NCBI GenBank assembly: GCA_963793415.1
Contig: CAWCAC010000002.1
Coordinates: 620,001 to 684,000, forward strand
Source of the DNA: CAXMST01 sp963793415
GTDB taxonomy: Bacteria; Actinomycetota; Thermoleophilia; Solirubrobacterales; 70-9
Reading direction: 5' to 3'
Length of the DNA stretch: 64,000 nucleotides
The translations under genes and the position numbers were made by a program. A model generated the notes under the pieces. That model was not told the DNA's origin. It did not search any database and worked only from the letters and a program-made list of their open reading frames with translations. Below, one piece after another: positions 47,744 to 57,270 of the stretch (its first letter is position 1; every line of letters starts with the position of its first letter).

Positions 47744-48406
47744 TCAGAAGCCCGGCGGCGGCGTGATCACCGTCGGCGGGATGTCCGGCTTGCCGACCGC
47801 CCGCCACAGCGAGCCCGGCGCCTTGGCGAGCACGTAGCCGCCGCCCGACGGCTCGAGGAAGGCGATGTCGCTCTCGAGCGATGTCTCGTCGCGGTCGGCG
47901 AAGCGGGTCGCGATCGCGACCGAGAGCTGGACCCGGCCCGAGTCGCCGACGATCGCCGACTCGAGGGCGCCGAGTTCGGTCGCCGCCCAGGCGGGTGAGC
48001 CGCGCGGGTCCTCGTAGCCGATCGACGCGGCGAGCCGGTCGGCGCAGGAGTCCCCCCGCTCCGGCAGCTCGAGCTCGTCCTCGAAGCCCGGGGCGATCAG
48101 GCGGCAGAGGGCGGCTCCGTCGCGGGCGTTGATCGCGGCGACGTAGCGCCGATAGGCGGACTGCGCCTCGCGCACCCTGGCCCGCTCGGCTGCCTCGGCG
48201 CTGGAGCCGGTCCCGGTCGCAGGCTCGGCGCTGCCCTCCCCGGACGCATCGCCACCGCGCAGGATGTCCTCACGTTTGCGGATCGGCGCCGGCTCGTCGG
48301 CGATGCTTGCGGTCGAGACGGTTGCGGCGGCAGTGGTCGTCGCCCGCCCGTCGTCTCCGCCGCAGCCACCCGCGGCGACCGGCGCGAGGAGCGCCGCCGC
48401 GATCAC
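47744..48406 (-). CDS. Putative lipoprotein
   Basis: About 220 residues: hydrophobic VIAAALLAPVAAGGC with a lipobox-like AGGC, a Thr/Ser/Ala linker, then a SnoaL/Cys-containing alpha+beta domain (YRRYVAAINARDGAALCRLIAPGF ... SCADRLAAS). No named family. The GTG at 48406 gives almost no basic n-region; a promoter-like TAAGGT (48454-48459) seven bases before an ATG at 48446 in another frame would supply one (MRVRGRW), so a frame error near 48406 is possible. Confidence 0.62.
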   Translation of the reverse strand: MIAAALLAPVAAGGCGGDDGRATTTAAATVSTASIADEPAPIRKREDILRGGDASGEGSAEPATGTGSSAEAAERARVREAQSAYRRYVAAINARDGAALCRLIAPGFEDELELPERGDSCADRLAASIGYEDPRGSPAWAATELGALESAIVGDSGRVQLSVAIATRFADRDETSLESDIAFLEPSGGGYVLAKAPGSLWRAVGKPDIPPTVITPPPGF

Positions 48407-48489
48407 GCCTCGACCTGGCGCTGAACCATCTGCCGCGAACCCGCATTTTCCGGACCTTAGAGGCCTCCGGATACGTCCCCGCACCCGCT

Positions 48490-48495
48490 TACCGT
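48490..48495 (+). promoter_or_regulatory. -10 element (TACCGT), leaderless promoter of split transketolase
   Basis: TACCGT lies six bases before the ATG at 48502. A divergent TAAGGT for the lipoprotein sits about 30 bp away. Confidence 0.5.
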
Positions 48496-48501
48496 CATCG
48501 C

Positions 48502-49557
48502 ATGGCTGATGCTGCACCCGCGCCCGGGGCTCCCGAGCACTCGTTCCCCCTGACCGGTGCCGATGGCTCTATCCTCGCGACCGTGCAACACCTTCGCTCG
48601 GTGCCCGATCCGAAGCCGCCACCGTCGCCGATCGAGGGTGAGTCACCCTCGACGATCCAGCTCGAGCGCTGGGCAACCGTGCTGCGCATGGACTGCGTGC
48701 GGATGCTTGCGGTCGCCAAGTCTGGCCATCTCGACAGCTCCCTGTCCGCGGCGGACATCGTCACCGCCCTCTACATGCGCGTCCTCCGCCACGACCCGAA
48801 GCGGCCCGATTGGCCCGCCCGCGATCGCTTCGTGCTGTCGAAGGGCCACGCGGCCCCGATCCTGTACGCGGCGCTCGCCCGCCACACCTACTTCCCGCTC
48901 GAGGACTTGATGGGCCTGCGCAAGATCGGCGCCCAGCTCCAGGGTCACCCCGACATGGGCAAGACCGCCGGCGTCGAGGTCTCGACGGGCTCGCTCGGCC
49001 AGGGCATGTCGATGTCGCTCGGGATCGCGCTGGCGCTGCACCTCGATGGGTTCGAGAGCCAGCGGGTCTTCTGCCTGCTCTCCGACGGCGACTGCCAGGA
49101 GGGCCAGACCTGGGAGGCCGCGACGGCCGCCCCCCACTTCGCCGACCGGGGTGGGTCCCGGCTCACGGCGATCGTCGACTACAACCACCTGCAGACCGAC
49201 GGCACCACCGAGGAGGTCATGGACATCGGCGAGATGCGCGCCAAGTTCGCCGCCTTCGGCTGGGACACCGTCGAGATCGATGGCCATGACATGGCCGCGG
49301 TGGTCGAGGCGCTCGAGCGCAGCCGCGACCTCGATCGGCCGGCCGCGATCATCGCCCAGACCAAGAAGGGGCGCGGCGTCTCCTCGATGGAGGGTCGCTT
49401 CGGCTTCCACGGCAAGCCGCCGACTCCCGAGCAGGCCGACGAGGCCCTGACCGAGCTCGAGGCGCTCTACAAGGAGCAGACCGAGGCGCTCGAGAAGGCA
49501 ACGGCCGAGTTCGAGCGCGTTACGTCCGCGGGCGCCGACGAAGGGGAGGAGGACTGA
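48502..49557 (+). CDS. Transketolase, N-terminal (ThDP-binding) subunit
   Basis: 351 residues. ThDP-binding motif LLSDGDCQEGQTWEA with NHLQTDG, and HGHPDM/GSLGQGMS elements in the Pyr-binding core; the first 60 residues are a variable leader. With the next gene it forms a split transketolase for the non-oxidative pentose phosphate pathway, or a related 2-carbon transfer enzyme. Confidence 0.9.
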   Translation: MADAAPAPGAPEHSFPLTGADGSILATVQHLRSVPDPKPPPSPIEGESPSTIQLERWATVLRMDCVRMLAVAKSGHLDSSLSAADIVTALYMRVLRHDPKRPDWPARDRFVLSKGHAAPILYAALARHTYFPLEDLMGLRKIGAQLQGHPDMGKTAGVEVSTGSLGQGMSMSLGIALALHLDGFESQRVFCLLSDGDCQEGQTWEAATAAPHFADRGGSRLTAIVDYNHLQTDGTTEEVMDIGEMRAKFAAFGWDTVEIDGHDMAAVVEALERSRDLDRPAAIIAQTKKGRGVSSMEGRFGFHGKPPTPEQADEALTELEALYKEQTEALEKATAEFERVTSAGADEGEED

Positions 49558-50546
49558 TGGGTACAGCAACGGAGCCGTCCGCAACCCGCAATGCCTACGG
49601 CGACGCTCTGGTCGAGCTCGGCCGCGAACACCCCGACGTCGTCGCTCTCGACGCCGATCTCTCGGTCTCGACCCAGTCGGCGAAGTTCGGCAAGGAGTTC
49701 CCAGAGCGTTTCTTCAACGTCGGCGCCGCCGAGGCAAACATGATGTCGATGGCCTGCGGGCTGGCCGCGACCGGCAAGGTCCCGTACTGCTCGACCTTCG
49801 CGATCTTCGCCTCCGGGCGCGCCTACGACCAGGTCCGCCTCGGCATCGCGCACAACGAGCTCAAGGTCCGAATCGGTGCCAGTCACGGCGGCGTCTCGCT
49901 CGGCGAGGACGGCGCCTCCCACCAGATGATCGAGGACATCGCGCTGATGCGGGCGATGCCGCGCATGCAGGTGATCGTGCCCGCCGACTACAACCAGGCC
50001 TACCGCGCCGTCCTCCACAGCTTCGAGCACGACGAGCCGATGTACATGCGCTTCGGCCGCCCCGCGACTCCGGTCGTCTACGACGAGATCCCCGAAACGC
50101 TGAACTCGGTCGACGTGCTCCGCGAAGGCAAGGACATCACCCTGATCGCAACCGGCCACATGGTCTGGAGGGCGCTCGAGGCGGCCGAGTCGCTCGAGCG
50201 CGAGGACGGGATCGAGGCGGAGGTCCTCAACGTCGCGATCATCAAGCCGATCGACAGCCAGGCGATCATCGAGTCGCTCGCCAAGACCGGCGTCGCTGTC
50301 ACCGCCGAGGAGCACCGCACCGTCGGCGGGCTCGCGGACGCGGTCCGCGGCGTCGCCGCCGAGCAGCACCCGGTGCCGGTCTTCGCCGTCGGAATGGGCG
50401 ATGAGTTCGGCGTCTCCGGGACGGGTGAGGCCTGCATGGAGCACTTCGGGCTGACCAGCCGCGGGATCGCCGATCGTGCCCGTGAGGCGCTCGTCCTCAA
50501 GCCGATCGTCAGCCACCCGCCGCTGCACGGTCCCGAGTGGACTTAG
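49557..50546 (+). CDS. Transketolase, C-terminal subunit
   Basis: 329 residues with the Pyr and transketolase-C domains: DLSVSTQSAKFGKEFPERFFNVGAAEANM, GGVSLGEDGASHQMIED, and VTAEEHRTVGGLADAV. ATG overlaps the previous stop (TGATG), so the two subunits are made together. Confidence 0.92.
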   Translation: MGTATEPSATRNAYGDALVELGREHPDVVALDADLSVSTQSAKFGKEFPERFFNVGAAEANMMSMACGLAATGKVPYCSTFAIFASGRAYDQVRLGIAHNELKVRIGASHGGVSLGEDGASHQMIEDIALMRAMPRMQVIVPADYNQAYRAVLHSFEHDEPMYMRFGRPATPVVYDEIPETLNSVDVLREGKDITLIATGHMVWRALEAAESLEREDGIEAEVLNVAIIKPIDSQAIIESLAKTGVAVTAEEHRTVGGLADAVRGVAAEQHPVPVFAVGMGDEFGVSGTGEACMEHFGLTSRGIADRAREALVLKPIVSHPPLHGPEWT

Positions 50547-50561
50547 GCCGCGGGTCGGGCC

Positions 50562-51092
50562 TCAGCCGAGGTCCTTGGGTCTGACGAAGTCCCGCAGCTT
50601 CGCCGCGGCGGGACGCAGCCGTGACCACTCGCAGTCGACCTCGATCGTCGCCAGCGCGCCCGTCGGGAACTTGCGCCGCAGCTGATCGGCGGCGGCGCCC
50701 GGGCCTGCGAGCTCGCCCGCGAAAGCGCCGATGCCGGGGTTGTGTGCGATCAGCATCACCTCGGTCAGCCCGCTCGGCAGCTCGGCCACGATCCCGATCA
50801 GCTCCTCGACGCCGGCGCCGTAGAGCCGTTCCTCGGTCCAGTGCTCGTAATCGTCGGGCATCCCCTTGCGGATCCGCTCGAACGTCTCCTGGGTCCGGAC
50901 CGCCGGCGAGACCAGGACGGCCTGCGGCCGGATCCCGGCGCTGCGGAGATGCTTGGCGAGTTGCCTGGCGGCGCGGCGACCACGCTCGTTCAGCGGCCGC
51001 TCCCGGTCGCTCAGCCCCTTCTCGCTCCAGCTCGACTTGGCGTGCCGGAGCAGGTGAAGGCGGCGCGTGTTGCTGCTGCGCTCCGGGCTCAC
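50562..51092 (-). CDS. sixA: SixA-type phosphohistidine phosphatase
   Basis: 176 residues of the histidine phosphatase superfamily, with RHAKSSW at the N-terminus, the RERPLNERGRR region and catalytic-site HNPG (MLIAHNPGIGAFA). SixA proteins dephosphorylate phosphohistidine on proteins. GTG start in a GTGA overlap with the DUF389 gene. Confidence 0.85.
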   Translation of the reverse strand: MSPERSSNTRRLHLLRHAKSSWSEKGLSDRERPLNERGRRAARQLAKHLRSAGIRPQAVLVSPAVRTQETFERIRKGMPDDYEHWTEERLYGAGVEELIGIVAELPSGLTEVMLIAHNPGIGAFAGELAGPGAAADQLRRKFPTGALATIEVDCEWSRLRPAAAKLRDFVRPKDLG

Positions 51093-52108
51093 AGGGGGTC
51101 GACCTCTTCCGCCGTCTTCACGTGCTGCCTTCGGCTCTTACCGACCGGCAATCCCGCCGTCGCCCGCGATTCGTCAGAGAGGTGCTTGTGGCGCTGGCGC
51201 ACGTAGTACAGGCGCTGAAGGTAGAGGGTCGCGAGGCTGGCCGCGAAGATGCCGACGAGGTTGACCGCGAGCTGTATCTGTGCCCCGAGGACGGTGTCCC
51301 AGTCGCCGTACGCTGCGGCAACCCCGATGTTCGCGGCAGAGGGGATCGTCGCGACTGAGATCAGCACGCCGACCAGGGCACTCGACTTCGACGCCGTGAG
51401 GCTGATCATCCCGACGACGCCCGCGAGCACCGCGACGTAGAGGGAGAAGCCGTCAGGGTGGGAGATGAATCTGGTCAGGTCGTGCGCGTCGAAGTTGATC
51501 GACTCGGGCAGGCCGCCTGTCGCCTTGAAGAGGATCGTGGCGAGGAAGGTGACGATCATTCCGAGCGGAAAGCCGATCACCAGCGCGCGGAGCGAGCGCC
51601 GCGCGAGTTCGGGCTCGCGATTGACCAGCGCCACACATGCCCCCGAGATCGGCCCGAACTCAGGCCCCACGACCATCGCGCCGACGATCAGGATCGGTTG
51701 GTTGAAGTAGATGCCGACCGCAGCGATCAGCATCGCGAGACACATGAAGATCAAGAAGGAAGCCGTCAGCTCGGTGCTCTCGCTCGTTCGCGAGTTGAGC
51801 TCCTCCCAGACGACGGGCTGCAAGGCACGCCCGCGAGCCGACTGCTCGGCTTTGGTGGCAGCGACCGAGATCTCGGAGTCGATCTCCTCGATCGCGATCG
51901 AGCCCTCGATGTCGATGTCGAGCTCGCGCAGGTCGGCGATGACCACGCTCGCGTCCTCCCGGGTGACGTCGCAGAGGATCACGTCACCCTCAGGGCGTCG
52001 CGCGGCCCGCTCCAGGTAGACCAGATTGCAGACCGACGGCGTGTTGTCGAGCAGGTCGAGCGCGTGCTCTGCCTGGTAGCTCGGGACGACGATGCGGAGG
52101 TGCAGCAC
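51089..52108 (-). CDS. DUF389 family membrane protein
   Basis: 339 residues: a cytosolic N-terminal ferredoxin-like domain (about 1-115), six membrane helices (FLIFMCLAMLIAAVGIYF, ILIVGAMVVGPEFGPISG and so on), function unknown. It belongs to the TIGR00341 family. Coupled to SixA by GTGA. TACGAT (52118-52123) is nine bases before its GTG start. Confidence 0.85.
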   Translation of the reverse strand: MLHLRIVVPSYQAEHALDLLDNTPSVCNLVYLERAARRPEGDVILCDVTREDASVVIADLRELDIDIEGSIAIEEIDSEISVAATKAEQSARGRALQPVVWEELNSRTSESTELTASFLIFMCLAMLIAAVGIYFNQPILIVGAMVVGPEFGPISGACVALVNREPELARRSLRALVIGFPLGMIVTFLATILFKATGGLPESINFDAHDLTRFISHPDGFSLYVAVLAGVVGMISLTASKSSALVGVLISVATIPSAANIGVAAAYGDWDTVLGAQIQLAVNLVGIFAASLATLYLQRLYYVRQRHKHLSDESRATAGLPVGKSRRQHVKTAEEVDPL

Positions 52109-52202
52109 AGCCCGCTCATCGTACGGCCTGTGCTTGGGCCTTCAAGCGGGGCGGGATCTTGCAGAATGCTGCCGTTTCACGAGCAACATATGAGCAACTC
52201 TT

Positions 52203-52208
52203 TACACT
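52203..52208 (+). promoter_or_regulatory. -10 element (TACACT) for ftsE operon
   Basis: TACACT within a short AT-rich patch (ATATGAGCAACTCTTTACAC); leader about 60 bases. A direct repeat GAGCAAC (52181 and 52192) lies just upstream. Confidence 0.45.
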
Positions 52209-52274
52209 GCAGGATCCCGTCCACTCACGGGCGGGGCGCAGGAACGAAGCCCGCCGGGCAGAAAGATCGCGAGG

Positions 52275-53132
52275 ATGGCTACCGCAAGACGACGCACCCG
52301 CTCCCGTACCCGCCGCTCCCGGATGGAGAGCTCGGTCGCGCATGAGCATCCCCGCCGCCGCAATCGCCCGCCGATCGTCGAGCTCCGTGACACGACCGTC
52401 GTCTATCCGGGCGGCCACGTCGGTCTCGAGCGGGTCAGCCTCGGCATCGACCGCGGCGAGTTCGTCTTCGTCGTCGGCTCGACCGGCTGCGGCAAGTCGA
52501 CACTGATCAAGCTGCTGATCCGCGAGATCGAGCCCGCCTCCGGCAAGGTGCTCGTGGCCGGCAAGGACATCAACGACATGCCGAGGAGCAAGACGCCGCT
52601 GCTGCGCCGCCGCATCGGCACCGTCTTCCAGGACTTCAAGCTGCTTCCGAACCGGACCGTCTACGACAACGTCGCCTACGCACTCCAGGTGACCGGCACC
52701 TCGCGCTCGGAGATCCGCCGCCAGGTCCCGTCGATCCTCCGCATGGTCGGTCTCGGCGCCAAGATCCACAACTACCCCGACCAGCTCTCGGGCGGTGAGC
52801 AGCAGCGCGTCTCCGTGGCGCGCGCGTTCGTCAACCACCCGCCGCTGCTGCTCGCGGACGAGCCGACCGGCAACCTCGATCCCGAGACCTCGATCGGGAT
52901 CATGCAGCTGCTGTACCGGATCAACCGCTCCGGCACGACCGTCGTCGTCGTCACCCACGACCGCGAGATGGTCGACAAGATGAAGCGCCGTGTCGTCCAG
53001 CTGCACGAGGGCCGCGTGATCCGCGACCAGGCGGCGGGCATGTACGCGACCGAGGAGGACACGACCGAGTTCGGCATGCGCGTCCGCCACGAGATGGGCC
53101 TCGACAGCGGCGCCGACGGTCAGGACGACTGA
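52275..53132 (+). CDS. ftsE: Cell division ATP-binding protein FtsE
   Basis: 285 residues. Walker A GSTGCGKST, Q-loop FQDFKLLPNRTV, signature QLSGGEQQRVSVA, Walker B LLLADEPTGNLD, H-loop VTHDREM. The first 30 residues are Arg-rich and extra compared with FtsE proteins, so the true start may be the ATG at 52323. With FtsX it couples septal peptidoglycan hydrolysis to division. Confidence 0.93.
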   Translation: MATARRRTRSRTRRSRMESSVAHEHPRRRNRPPIVELRDTTVVYPGGHVGLERVSLGIDRGEFVFVVGSTGCGKSTLIKLLIREIEPASGKVLVAGKDINDMPRSKTPLLRRRIGTVFQDFKLLPNRTVYDNVAYALQVTGTSRSEIRRQVPSILRMVGLGAKIHNYPDQLSGGEQQRVSVARAFVNHPPLLLADEPTGNLDPETSIGIMQLLYRINRSGTTVVVVTHDREMVDKMKRRVVQLHEGRVIRDQAAGMYATEEDTTEFGMRVRHEMGLDSGADGQDD

Positions 53133-53134
53133 CG

Positions 53135-54037
53135 ATGGGCCGCTTCCTCTTCTTCCTCAGCGAGGCCTATCGGGCCCTGCGTCGCAACGCCGCCCCGTCG
53201 ATCGCCGCGATCGTCACGATCGCGATCACGGTCCTGCTCGTCGGCGTCCTCGTTCCGGTTCTCAACGCTTCCGGCTCGAAGACCGAGGACGTGCGCGACC
53301 AGATCGCGCTCAAGGTCTTCATGTACAAGGACGTCAAGCCGGCCGAGGTCACCGACCTGCAGAAGCAGATCGAGGGGATCCCGCACGTCGAGACCGTCGA
53401 CTACATCTCCTCCCAGGACGCGCTCAAGGTGCTCGAGAGCGACCTCGAGGAGAAGGACATTCTCTCGGCGCTCAACAATCGCAACCCGCTGCCGCCCTCC
53501 TTCAACGTCCGTCTCGACGACCCCGACAACCTCGAGGCCGTCCAGGCCTCGCTCTCGCCCGCCGACAGCTCCGGCTCGCCGCAGCCGATCAGCGGCGCGA
53601 TCGAGGAGGTCGTGACCGCCGATCAGACCGAGCAGATCCGCGAGGTGACCGGCGCGGTCAAGATCCTGCTGGCCGTGATCGCGGTGCTCCTGGGCGTCGC
53701 CTCGCTGTTCCTTGTCGGCAACACGATCCGCCTCTCGATCTACGCGAGGCGCCGTGAGGTCGAGGTGATGAGGCTCGTCGGCGCAACCAACTGGTTCATC
53801 CGCTGGCCCTTCGTGATCGAGGGAATGGTGGTCGGCGTGTTCGGCGCGCTGATCGCGGTAGGCATACTGTTTCTCGGCAAGGTGACCATCGTTGACCCGC
53901 TGTCAGAAAAATTCGCTTTGGTCGAGAATCTCAACACGATCGCTTTCATCCCGCTAGTCGCCATTCTGGTCGGCGCGGCGATGGCGGTCGCGGCGCTTGG
54001 CAGCGGAGTGACGCTGCGCCGCTTCCTGCAGATTTGA
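53135..54037 (+). CDS. ftsX: Cell division protein FtsX
   Basis: 300 residues: short cytosolic N-terminus, one helix, a large extracellular loop (about 45-190) with a beta-alpha-beta pattern that binds and activates EnvC/RipC-type hydrolases, then three C-terminal helices (LLAVIAVLLGVASLFLVG, MVVGVFGALIAVGILFLG). Starts two bases after ftsE. Confidence 0.92.
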   Translation: MGRFLFFLSEAYRALRRNAAPSIAAIVTIAITVLLVGVLVPVLNASGSKTEDVRDQIALKVFMYKDVKPAEVTDLQKQIEGIPHVETVDYISSQDALKVLESDLEEKDILSALNNRNPLPPSFNVRLDDPDNLEAVQASLSPADSSGSPQPISGAIEEVVTADQTEQIREVTGAVKILLAVIAVLLGVASLFLVGNTIRLSIYARRREVEVMRLVGATNWFIRWPFVIEGMVVGVFGALIAVGILFLGKVTIVDPLSEKFALVENLNTIAFIPLVAILVGAAMAVAALGSGVTLRRFLQI

Positions 54038-55236
54038 GCCCGGGCGACAACCCGACGGGATCGTCGAGCGGGGCCGGCTTCGCACGCGGCCTGATCGCCG
54101 GAGCGATCCTGCTGTTCCTGGCGCTGGCGCTGATCGCGCCGCTGCGCGAGGCGGTTCTCCCTGAGAGCACGGACGATCGCGTCTCCCAAGCGCAGCAGAT
54201 CATCGAGGACTCCTACTTCCGGGAGACGAGCGGCGGCGAGCTCGAGGACGCATCGATCGCCGGCATGGTCGACGAGATCACCAAGGCCAACGACGACCGC
54301 TTCAGCCACTTTTTCGATGCGAAGACGTACAAGCGCTTCAACCAGGCGACCTCGGGTCAGTTCAGCGGCGTCGGCCTCGCGGTCAGCGAGGTGCCCGACG
54401 GCCTGCGCGTCTCCCAGGTCTACCCGGACACCCCCGCCAAGCAGGCGGGGATCGAGCCCGGTGACGTGATCGTCGCCGTCGAGGGCAAGTCGATCGCCGG
54501 CGTCTCCGCCACGGCCTCGTCATCCGACATCAAGGGGCCGCCCGGGACCAAGGTCGAGATCACCGTCAAGGATCCGAACAGCGGCAAGGAGGATGATCTG
54601 ACCCTGGAGCGGGCCGAGGTCAAGATCCCCGCGGTAAGCGGCAGGATGATCACCGAGGACGGCACGAAGGTCGGCTACGTCCAGCTCGCGACGTTCTCGT
54701 CCGGCGCCCACGCCGAGGTTCGGGCCGAGATCGAACGGTTGCAGGAGAAGGGTGCCGAGGGCATCGTCTTCGATCTGCGGGGCAACGGGGGCGGCCTTCT
54801 GCAGGAGGCCGTACTGGTCTCGTCGATCTTCGTCGAGGACGGCCCGGTCGTGATCACCGAGGGGCGCACGCGGCCGCGGGAGACCTACGAGGCCGAGGGC
54901 GATGCGATCGATCCCGTCCCGCTCGTCGTGCTCACCAACAAGGACACTGCGTCGGCTTCGGAGATCGTCGCCGCGGCACTGCAGCAGAACGACCTCGCCG
55001 AGATCGTCGGCACCACCACCTACGGCAAGGGGACGTTCCAGGAGGTGATCGAGCTCGAGGGTGGAGCGGCACTCGACCTGACCGTCGGCGAGTACCTGAC
55101 CGCGGACGGCACCTCGATCCTCGACAAGGGCGTCGAGCCGGACGTGCGCGTCCCCGACAACGATGTCTCCGACGGCGACCGCACGCTCGACCGCGGCGTC
55201 GCGATCGTCGCCGGCGAGATCGACTCAGGGAGCTAG
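54034..55236 (+). CDS. C-terminal processing peptidase (S41, Ctp)
   Basis: 400 residues: signal anchor (GLIAGAILLFLALALIAPL), PDZ domain (about 110-190, GVGLAVSEVPDGLRVSQV), then the S41 domain with TASASEIVAAALQQND (catalytic Ser) and YGKGTFQ (Lys). The TTG start overlaps the ftsX stop as TTGA. A protease linked to FtsX suggests processing of a division-related envelope protein. Confidence 0.9.
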   Translation: MSPGDNPTGSSSGAGFARGLIAGAILLFLALALIAPLREAVLPESTDDRVSQAQQIIEDSYFRETSGGELEDASIAGMVDEITKANDDRFSHFFDAKTYKRFNQATSGQFSGVGLAVSEVPDGLRVSQVYPDTPAKQAGIEPGDVIVAVEGKSIAGVSATASSSDIKGPPGTKVEITVKDPNSGKEDDLTLERAEVKIPAVSGRMITEDGTKVGYVQLATFSSGAHAEVRAEIERLQEKGAEGIVFDLRGNGGGLLQEAVLVSSIFVEDGPVVITEGRTRPRETYEAEGDAIDPVPLVVLTNKDTASASEIVAAALQQNDLAEIVGTTTYGKGTFQEVIELEGGAALDLTVGEYLTADGTSILDKGVEPDVRVPDNDVSDGDRTLDRGVAIVAGEIDSGS

Positions 55237-55239
55237 GCC

Positions 55240-57270
55240 GTGGCGCGCAGGAGCGAGCATCGGCCGCCGGAGCGGCTCGTGCTCGAGATCAGCCGAAGCG
55301 GCAAGGTCCTCGTCGGCGCGCCCCTGTTCAGCCGCGGCGAGCAGCTGCCGCTGGCGCGCGGCAGGGTCAAGCTGGGGGAGGGCTCGATCGCGCTCTGCCG
55401 CGTCGACAGCCGTGGCGCGCAGCCGATCGCCGACCTCGGTCGCGCCGACCGGGCCCGTGACGTGGTCGCTGCGCTGCTCGCGGATCGCGGCCTGCGGCCG
55501 AGCTTCCCGAGACGGCTCGAGGAGGAGGCGCGCGAAGCTGCCGAGCGCGTGCGCGCCGATCCGGGCCCGCGAATCGACCTCACTGCGGAGCCGACCTTCA
55601 CCGTCGACCCGACCACCGCGCGCGACTTCGACGACGCCGTCTCGGCCCGCCGCGAGGGCGACGGCTTCCATCTCTGGATCCACATCGCCGACGTCTCCGC
55701 CCACGTCAAGCCGGAGAGCGGCCTCGATCGCGAGGCCCGCGAGCGCGCCAACTCGACCTACGCCCCCGGGATCGTCTCGCCGATGCTGCCGCGCGCCCTC
55801 AGCGACGAGGCCTGCAGCCTCAATCCGGGCGTCGAGCGCTTCGCCGTCACCTCCGAGTTCGAGCTCAGCGACGGCGGTGAGATCCGCTCGGCGAGCTTCT
55901 ATCGCTCGAAGATCCGCTCCGACGTGCGGCTCGACTACGACGGCCTCGACCGGATCTTCTCGGGGGTCGAGCGCGCTCCCGGACACGTCGCCGATGCAGT
56001 CGCCGCCGCCCGCCAGGCCGCGATCGTGCTCGGCGACCGCTCTCAGGGCAACGCCCTCTCGGTCGCCGGCGACGAGCCCGAGTTCGAGTTCGACGAGGCC
56101 GGCAACGTCAAGGCGGCGCACGTCGTCGAGCAGACCGAGTCGCACCGGCTGATCGAGCGGCTGATGGTGCTCACCAACGAGCAGGTCGCGCTGCTGACCG
56201 AGCGCAAGGGGGTGCCCTCGCTGTACCGCGTGCACCCGCAGCCCGACCCGGCCCGGGTCGAGCACCTGATCGCGCAACTCGAGTCGCTCGACGTGCCGAC
56301 TCCGCCGGTGCCCGAGGGCATGTCGCCGAGCGAGGCCGGAGCCCTCGCCGCCGAGGCCAGCCACGTCGTCGCCGAGGAGGCGGCCCGGCGCGGTCACGGC
56401 GCGGCGTCGCTCTCCTCGCTCGTGTTGCGCTCGCTGAAGCCGGCCCGTTACAACGAGCAGAACCTCGGCCACGCCGGTCTGGCGCTGCCGGCCTACGCCC
56501 ACTTCACCTCCCCGATCCGCCGCTACCCGGACCTCGTCGCCCACCGCGCCCTGCTGTCCGCCGTCGGCGCCGGCGAGGTGGCGCCCGACCGACACGAGGT
56601 CGGGCCTTGGGGTGAGCACTGCTCCGACCAGGAGCGCGAGTCGATGAAGGTCGAGCGCGACGGCGACGACATCTGCCTCGCCTTCCTGCTCAAGCAGGAG
56701 CTCTTCGGCGCCGGCTGGGAACAGACCTTCGAAGGCGAGGTCTCCGGCGTCGTCGGCGCCGGCGCGTTCGTACGCTTCCGGGGCGAGATGTCCGATGCAT
56801 ACGAAGGATTCCTGCCCGCTCGCCTCGTGCGTGGCGACCACTACGAGCTGAACGAGCTCGATTCCGCCCTGATCGGTGTCCGAACCGGCCGCCGGATGGG
56901 ATTCGGTGATCCCGTCGAAGTGCGGGTCGAGTCGCTCGAGCCGGCCCGCGGCCGGGTCACGCTCGAGCCGGGTGGAGGAGAGAGCTCCCGGGACAAGCGC
57001 AAGCCGAGCGGCCCGAGGGGCCAGAGGCGTGGCAAGGGCAAGCCGAAGGGGCAGACGCGTGGCCGGGGCAAGCCGGCCGGCAAGGACCGGCCCGCCGACG
57101 GCGGGGACAAAGGCAAGGACGAAGGCAACGGCGGAGGCAAGGGCGGCAGCAAGGCCTCCGGCAAGAGCAAGAGCAAGAGCCGGGCCAGGGGCAAGTCCGG
57201 CGGCAAAGACAAGGGCAAGCCCAAGCGCGCGGGCAAGAAGGGCTCGAGCCGGGGAGGACGGGGCCGATGA
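55240..57270 (+). CDS. rnr: Ribonuclease R
   Basis: 676 residues of the RNase II/R family. Catalytic Asp cluster TTARDFDDAVSA in the RNB domain (about 110-455), a C-terminal S1 domain (about 480-560: GEVSGVVGAGAFVRF) and a long Gly/Lys/Arg/Ser-rich disordered tail (about 575-676). Cold-shock domains are short or missing. GTG start three bases after ctp. SmpB next to it is the usual pairing because RNase R degrades mRNA on rescued ribosomes. Confidence 0.9.
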   Translation: MARRSEHRPPERLVLEISRSGKVLVGAPLFSRGEQLPLARGRVKLGEGSIALCRVDSRGAQPIADLGRADRARDVVAALLADRGLRPSFPRRLEEEAREAAERVRADPGPRIDLTAEPTFTVDPTTARDFDDAVSARREGDGFHLWIHIADVSAHVKPESGLDREARERANSTYAPGIVSPMLPRALSDEACSLNPGVERFAVTSEFELSDGGEIRSASFYRSKIRSDVRLDYDGLDRIFSGVERAPGHVADAVAAARQAAIVLGDRSQGNALSVAGDEPEFEFDEAGNVKAAHVVEQTESHRLIERLMVLTNEQVALLTERKGVPSLYRVHPQPDPARVEHLIAQLESLDVPTPPVPEGMSPSEAGALAAEASHVVAEEAARRGHGAASLSSLVLRSLKPARYNEQNLGHAGLALPAYAHFTSPIRRYPDLVAHRALLSAVGAGEVAPDRHEVGPWGEHCSDQERESMKVERDGDDICLAFLLKQELFGAGWEQTFEGEVSGVVGAGAFVRFRGEMSDAYEGFLPARLVRGDHYELNELDSALIGVRTGRRMGFGDPVEVRVESLEPARGRVTLEPGGGESSRDKRKPSGPRGQRRGKGKPKGQTRGRGKPAGKDRPADGGDKGKDEGNGGGKGGSKASGKSKSKSRARGKSGGKDKGKPKRAGKKGSSRGGRGR

